The translations under genes and the position numbers were made by a program. From Pseudomonas sp. MYb327 (GTDB lineage Bacteria > Pseudomonadota > Gammaproteobacteria > Pseudomonadales > Pseudomonadaceae), in the NCBI RefSeq assembly GCF_040438925.1, contig NZ_CP159258.1, positions 572,001 to 636,000 on the forward strand: DNA of 64,000 bases, in the 5' to 3' direction. Positions 60,128 through 64,000 of this stretch are shown piece after piece. The stretch's first letter is position 1; each line of letters starts with the position of its first letter. Below the pieces are notes generated by a model. That model was not told the origin of the DNA. It ran no database searches and worked only from the letters and a program-made list of their open reading frames with translations.

Positions 60128-61014
60128 GAGGTCGCTTCCGCTGCAACGGTTTTCTTGCTTGAGCCGTTGGACAGCCGGCTGGACACCACAATCGCAACGA
60201 TGATCAGCGCGCCGCCAAGCAACATCCGCAGCGTCGGGTTTTCCCCGAACAAAAGCCACGCCATGGTGATGCCGTAAACCGGTTCCAGAGCGAACACCAC
60301 CGCGGCGGTTCTTGCTTTGATCACCGCGAGACTGGCGACGAACAGGCTGTGGGCGACGCCGGTGCAGAACACGCCGAGCAGGCCGATCCACAACCAGTCG
60401 ATCGCGCGTACTTCGCTCAATTGCGGTGCCGCCACCGGCAGCAGGCACAGGGCAACGACCACGTTCTGGCACAGTGCGGCCTGCACTGGCGGGATACGCC
60501 CGGAGCTGGCGCGGTTGGTCAACGACAACAGGGAGAACAGCAAACCGGAAGCGACTGACCACAACAGGCCGGTGGTGGCGTCGCTGGCCAGATTGAAGTC
60601 TGGTGTCACCAGTATCAACCCGATGGTGACGAGCGTGACCAACAGAATCTCATTGACGCGAATCCGCTCGCGGAAAATCAGCCCTTCCAGGATCACGGTA
60701 AAAGCCGGGAAACTGGCAAAACCCAAGGTCGCGATTGCCACGCCGGCGATCTTCACTGAAATGAAAAAACTCACCCAGTGCCCGGCGAGCAACAAGCCAC
60801 TGAGTAACAGGCGGCGCCAGTCTACGGCGGCCAGTTTGTGCCATCGAGTCTGACTGGCGAATCGTGCAAAAAACGCCAGCGCCAACACCGCGAACGCCGC
60901 TCGGCCGAACACGATGATCGCCGGTGACGCGGCGGCGAGTTTGCCGAACACACCGGTCAGGCCGAACATCAGTGCGCCGATATGCAGGGCGCCAAGGGCG
61001 GTACGGGGAGTCAT
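60121..61014 (-). CDS. EamA/DMT-family transporter
   Basis: A 297-aa inner-membrane protein with ten helices in two EamA repeats (MTPRTALGALHIGALMFGLT). ATG 61014 is favoured; the frame upstream to 61206 has no family character. It has a short basic C terminus. Substrate unknown. The AraC-type regulator gene lies 76 nt upstream on the same strand and may control it. It converges with the SelT-like gene with a 7-bp overlap. Confidence 0.9.
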   Translation of the reverse strand: MTPRTALGALHIGALMFGLTGVFGKLAAASPAIIVFGRAAFAVLALAFFARFASQTRWHKLAAVDWRRLLLSGLLLAGHWVSFFISVKIAGVAIATLGFASFPAFTVILEGLIFRERIRVNEILLVTLVTIGLILVTPDFNLASDATTGLLWSVASGLLFSLLSLTNRASSGRIPPVQAALCQNVVVALCLLPVAAPQLSEVRAIDWLWIGLLGVFCTGVAHSLFVASLAVIKARTAAVVFALEPVYGITMAWLLFGENPTLRMLLGGALIIVAIVVSSRLSNGSSKKTVAAEATSH

Positions 61015-61090
61015 GGCAATCCTTGTTAAACGTAATGAGCCCGACCATTTAACCTCGCCCGCAGCCGCAATGTCTGTCGGCAAACTAGCG

Positions 61091-61849
61091 TTATTTGTCG
61101 CCAGCCTCGCGCCGTAATTTTCCGGGTGATACGCCGAACTCCCGCAGCACGGCGGCGGCAAAGGCACTCTGGGAGCTGTAACCCACCCGTGAGGCAACTT
61201 CGCCAATGGGCAGCATTGAATCCCTCAACAATCCCACAGCTTTATGCAGGCGGCGGCTACGGATGTAATCCATCGGCGTCTGCCCGCATTCGGCGACGAA
61301 CCGTGCATGAAGGCGAGCATTGGAAAGGCCGGCCACGCGGGCCAGGTCGGCGACCTGCAACGGATAGGCCGCGTATTGGTCGATGTGCGCATTCAGCGCG
61401 GCATAGGGCAGGCGCCGACCGCCGACGCTATCGGGCCTGGCGTTGTTGAGACTGGCCAGCAATAGTACAGCGCCTTGTTGCGCAATCAGCGGGTCATCGA
61501 CTTTGCTGTTGGCCAGCCAATCCACCAGTTGACTCTGTCCAGCATCCAGCGACAACCGACCGGCGTTGTCGAGCAAGCGTCGACTGGCCTCGGCATGATC
61601 GCCCAAAGACTGGGCAATCCATTGATCGCCGGGCACGTCCAGGACCAGACAACGGCTGCCATTGGCGCTCCCGCAGGCATGATGATATCCCGAGGGGATC
61701 ACGACGAAACTTTGCTGAACCACCTGACTGCCACACCCGTCAACTTCGAAATCCAGCGCGCCAGAGAGCCCGAACACCAACTGCGCATGTTCATGGCTGT
61801 GGACGATCAGGTCGTCGGTGTATTGGCGAAGGGTGAGGATCGGTCTCAT
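61091..61849 (-). CDS. AraC-family transcriptional regulator
   Basis: A 252-aa regulator: N-terminal cupin-like sensor (HSHEHAQLVFGLSGALDFEV; SFVVIPSGYHHAC) and C-terminal double helix-turn-helix (LQVADLARVAGLSNARLHAR; IGEVASRVGYSSQSAFAAAV; FGVSPGKLRRE). The start at 61849 follows GGAGACCTGCG. It is likely to control the adjacent EamA exporter on the same strand. The histidine-rich cupin may sense a small polar ligand. Confidence 0.92.
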   Translation of the reverse strand: MRPILTLRQYTDDLIVHSHEHAQLVFGLSGALDFEVDGCGSQVVQQSFVVIPSGYHHACGSANGSRCLVLDVPGDQWIAQSLGDHAEASRRLLDNAGRLSLDAGQSQLVDWLANSKVDDPLIAQQGAVLLLASLNNARPDSVGGRRLPYAALNAHIDQYAAYPLQVADLARVAGLSNARLHARFVAECGQTPMDYIRSRRLHKAVGLLRDSMLPIGEVASRVGYSSQSAFAAAVLREFGVSPGKLRREAGDK

Positions 61850-61985
61850 CGCAGGTCTCCCGGGTCAGGGCGCCAGTCTACACCGGGGCACGCCCGCGAG
61901 CGCTGTCACAAGACTGACTTGCCGCTGTCATGGGCCATTAACCCGACCGGCGCAAGCTTGCCAAAACTTGTCCTGAGGTTTGCCC

Positions 61986-62801
61986 ATGACCAGCGCCGAG
62001 CTCGCCAAACCCAGTCGTAAGCAACGTGTGCGGACCTTGTGGATTTCCGATGTGCACTTGGGCACTCGCGATTGCCAGGCCGAGCATCTGTCGCAGTTTC
62101 TCAAGGGCTATCACGCGGACAAAATCTACCTGGTCGGCGACATCATCGACGGCTGGAAACTGCGCGGCGGCATGTACTGGCCGCAGGCGCACACCAACGT
62201 GATCCGGCGCCTGCTGACCATGGCCAAGCGTGGCACCGAAGTGATCTACGTCACCGGCAACCACGATGAATTCCTGCGCCGCTATTCGAAGCTGATCCTG
62301 GGCAACATCCAGTTGGTGGACGAAGCGGTGCATGTGACTGCCGATGGCCGGCATCTGCTGGTGATCCATGGCGACCAGTTCGACGTGATTACCCGCTATC
62401 ACCGCTGGCTGGCGTTTCTCGGCGACTCGGCCTACGAATTCACGCTGACCTTGAACCGCTGGCTCAATCATTGGCGCGCCCGTTATGGCTACGGTTATTG
62501 GTCGCTGTCGGCGTACCTCAAGCACAAAGTGAAAACCGCGGTCAGTTTCATCAGCGACTTTGAAGAAGCCATCGCCCACGAATGCGTAAAGCGCGAGCTG
62601 CACGGCGTGGTGTGCGGGCACATTCACCACGCCGAGATACGCAAGGTCGGCGAGGTGGACTACCTCAATTGCGGGGATTGGGTGGAATCGTGTACGGCGC
62701 TGATCGAGCATTGGGATGGCACGATCGAGTTGTATCGGCTGGCCGATGCCCAGGCGCGGGAGGCGCAGTTGAAGTCAGCCAAGGTCGCAGAATTGGCTTA
62801 A
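61986..62801 (+). CDS. LpxH-like metallophosphoesterase (UDP-2,3-diacylglucosamine diphosphatase family)
   Basis: A 271-aa calcineurin-like phosphoesterase. Metal-site motifs are WISDVHLGTRD, LVGDIIDGW, VTGNHDEF, VIHGDQFD and VCGHIHHAE, all intact. Length and RLLTMAKRGTEVIYVTGNHD match the LpxH2-like group found beside the true LpxH in pseudomonads, so it may not be the main lipid-A enzyme. ATG 61986 follows GAGG at a fitting distance. A REPIN follows the stop. Confidence 0.88.
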   Translation: MTSAELAKPSRKQRVRTLWISDVHLGTRDCQAEHLSQFLKGYHADKIYLVGDIIDGWKLRGGMYWPQAHTNVIRRLLTMAKRGTEVIYVTGNHDEFLRRYSKLILGNIQLVDEAVHVTADGRHLLVIHGDQFDVITRYHRWLAFLGDSAYEFTLTLNRWLNHWRARYGYGYWSLSAYLKHKVKTAVSFISDFEEAIAHECVKRELHGVVCGHIHHAEIRKVGEVDYLNCGDWVESCTALIEHWDGTIELYRLADAQAREAQLKSAKVAELA

Positions 62802-62813
62802 GGCTCAAAGTCC

Positions 62814-62900
62814 CCATCGCGAGCAGGCTCACTCCTACAGTTGATCGTTTTCTCCTGGAGGTACTCGGTCTCTTGTGGGAGCGCGCCTGCTCGCGATTGG
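62814..62900. repeat. REPIN
   Basis: CGCGAGCAGGCTCACTCCTA and TGTGGGAGCGCGCCTGCTCG form inverted ends between two convergent genes. The ends have diverged by a few bases. Confidence 0.75.
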
Positions 62901-62926
62901 ACCTCGCAGCGGTCCCGCTGGATCTG

Positions 62927-63517
62927 TTAGGCCGGCGCGTGTTCTTCCATCGCCGCCTTGTAGATCGAATTCTTCGGCTGCGCAAATAACCTTTCCATCA
63001 TCGGTTCAAAGAAGCTCAACGGCAGCGTGTCATAAGCCGGGTCAAACGCCGCCGCATCGTATTTGGCGCAGAACTCAATGGTCGTCTGGTATTGCGGGTG
63101 ATCGCTAAATTGCTCGCGCAGGTGCCGATCCATGCCCAGGTGATGGAAGAAATAGTAGCCCTGGAAAATCCCGTGTTTCTCCACCATCCAAAGATTCTCG
63201 GTGCTGACGAACGGCTTGAGGATCGCCGCGGCGATGTCCGGGTGGTTGTAGGAACCCAGGGTGTCACCGATGTCGTGGAGCAGGGCGCAGACCACGTACT
63301 CTTCATCGCGGCCATCGCGCCAGGCACGGGTGGCCGTTTGCAAAGAGTGGGTCAGGCGATCCACCGGAAAGCCACCGAAATCACCTTCCAGCAACTTCAA
63401 GTGCGCCACGATCCGGCCCGGCAACTGACGGGCATAGGCACTGAAATCGGCGGCGATGATCGCCCAGTCTTCCTGTGTGCCGTCCTTCATGTGGGTGAAA
63501 CGGGCATTGGCATTCAT
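62927..63517 (-). CDS. HD-domain phosphohydrolase-like protein
   Basis: A 196-aa HD-fold protein. The metal-binding set is visible: HSLQTATRAWRDG (His), ALLHDIGDTLGSYNHPD (HD pair) and GYYFFHHLGMD. ATG 63517 follows AGAGG. It resembles inositol-oxygenase/HD-type small hydrolases; the substrate is unknown. It lies 18 nt after the Mpo1-like gene stop on the same strand, so they form an operon. Confidence 0.88.
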   Translation of the reverse strand: MNANARFTHMKDGTQEDWAIIAADFSAYARQLPGRIVAHLKLLEGDFGGFPVDRLTHSLQTATRAWRDGRDEEYVVCALLHDIGDTLGSYNHPDIAAAILKPFVSTENLWMVEKHGIFQGYYFFHHLGMDRHLREQFSDHPQYQTTIEFCAKYDAAAFDPAYDTLPLSFFEPMMERLFAQPKNSIYKAAMEEHAPA

Positions 63518-63535
63518 CGGCAATCCTCTTGTGTT

Positions 63536-63847
63536 CTAGAACGGCACGCGTCCCAGAATCATGTCGCGATACATGACGAAATCGCCGAGCAGGCTGTAGA
63601 AAGGGTGCTGAAAGGTTGCAGGACGATTCTTCTCGAAGAAGAAATGCCCGACCCAGGCGAAGCTGTATCCGGCCAGCGGCAAGATCCACAACAACATCCA
63701 CGCGCCACGACCGATGGTCAGCGCCAGAATGAAAATAACCAGCGTGGTACCGATGAAGTGCAGTCGTCGGCAAGTGCTGTTGCTGTGTTCGCTGAGGTAG
63801 TACGGGTAAAACTCAGCGAAGCTGTTGAAACGTTTGATGTTTTCCAC
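63536..63847 (-). CDS. Mpo1/DUF962-family membrane protein
   Basis: A 103-aa protein of the Mpo1-like family (VENIKRFNSFAEFYPYYLSEHSN, RRLHFIGT, HPFYSLLGDFVMYRDM), with about three hydrophobic helices. GTG 63847 gives the conserved start and a length near 100; the open frame to 63922 adds 25 residues without family character. The yeast relative is a dioxygenase in phytosphingosine alpha-oxidation and the conserved histidines are present; the bacterial role is unknown. First gene of a pair with the HD-domain gene. Confidence 0.87.
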   Translation of the reverse strand: MENIKRFNSFAEFYPYYLSEHSNSTCRRLHFIGTTLVIFILALTIGRGAWMLLWILPLAGYSFAWVGHFFFEKNRPATFQHPFYSLLGDFVMYRDMILGRVPF

Positions 63848-64000
63848 GACTGCAATCTCTGTGGTTATTGTTCTGGCTGCAAGTTGTTCTGCGGGTAGCT
63901 TATTTGAGTCTAGAGTGATCATTGGCGCCAGCCAGTGACAATAGGCGCCACTTTAGTATCCTTCGGTAAATTCGCCGCGACAGACGGCTCACCAAGACAG

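Overview
The window looks like a chromosomal segment of a fluorescent Pseudomonas (P. fluorescens group). The evidence is high-GC coding with Pseudomonas-style codon use, many REP/REPIN repeats with GGAGC-type cores, and blocks whose gene order I recognise from Pseudomonas. The clearest block is 4-guanidinobutyrate use: transporters, NTF2-like protein, gbuA and gbuR. Next to it is a PA1414-type small protein with an Anr-like box. No rRNA, tRNA, CRISPR array, insertion sequence or phage gene was seen.

Layout. 0-1.7 kb: start of an Rhs/TccC-type toxin gene running off the left edge. 1.9-8.6 kb: two alpha/beta hydrolases, a decayed glutathione transferase gene, a DUF4892 protein, an AI-2E family permease, an outer-membrane porin and an acetyltransferase. 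8.6-19.2 kb: aquaporin, ABC exporter, periplasmic cyclophilin, hydrolase, LysR regulator, azoreductase, an EamA-type exporter, a mechanosensitive channel and a DEAD-box helicase. 19.3-25.1 kb: small conserved proteins, a TorF-type barrel, a CvfB-like RNA-binding protein and another EamA exporter. 25.1-33.1 kb: PA1414-like gene, an acyl-carrier-like protein without the modifiable serine, a metallo-beta-lactamase-fold hydrolase, the gbu cluster and tapT.

33.2-54.1 kb is the most distinctive part. A LapA/MapA-type giant adhesin (2642 aa; retention module with a TAAG cleavage site, long repeats, a VWA domain, RTX repeats) is divergent from its type I secretion genes (outer-membrane factor, ABC transporter, adaptor). 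It is followed by three genes for large surface or secreted-type proteins: a 645-aa protein of unknown family, an autotransporter and an RCC1-repeat protein. Beside the RCC1 gene lies a wrecked lapD-like gene with recognisable GGDEF, EAL and C-terminal pieces, so this locus probably once had its own c-di-GMP receptor. A 16-bp dyad, CTGT[TC]A[TG]TTCTGACAG read towards each gene, occurs upstream of the Rhs gene, the 645-aa gene and the RCC1 gene, suggesting a shared regulator over a 52-kb distance.

54.1-64 kb is mostly housekeeping: YbaN, a YecA-family protein, RecQ, a MarR regulator, a FimV-like protein whose C terminus is replaced by a REP sequence, a SelT-like protein, an exporter, an AraC regulator, an LpxH-like phosphoesterase, an HD phosphohydrolase and an Mpo1-like protein. 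Gene decay is a recurring theme: the glutathione transferase, the lapD-like gene and the fimV-like gene are each damaged. Family assignments were made by eye from protein sequence; no database search was run.
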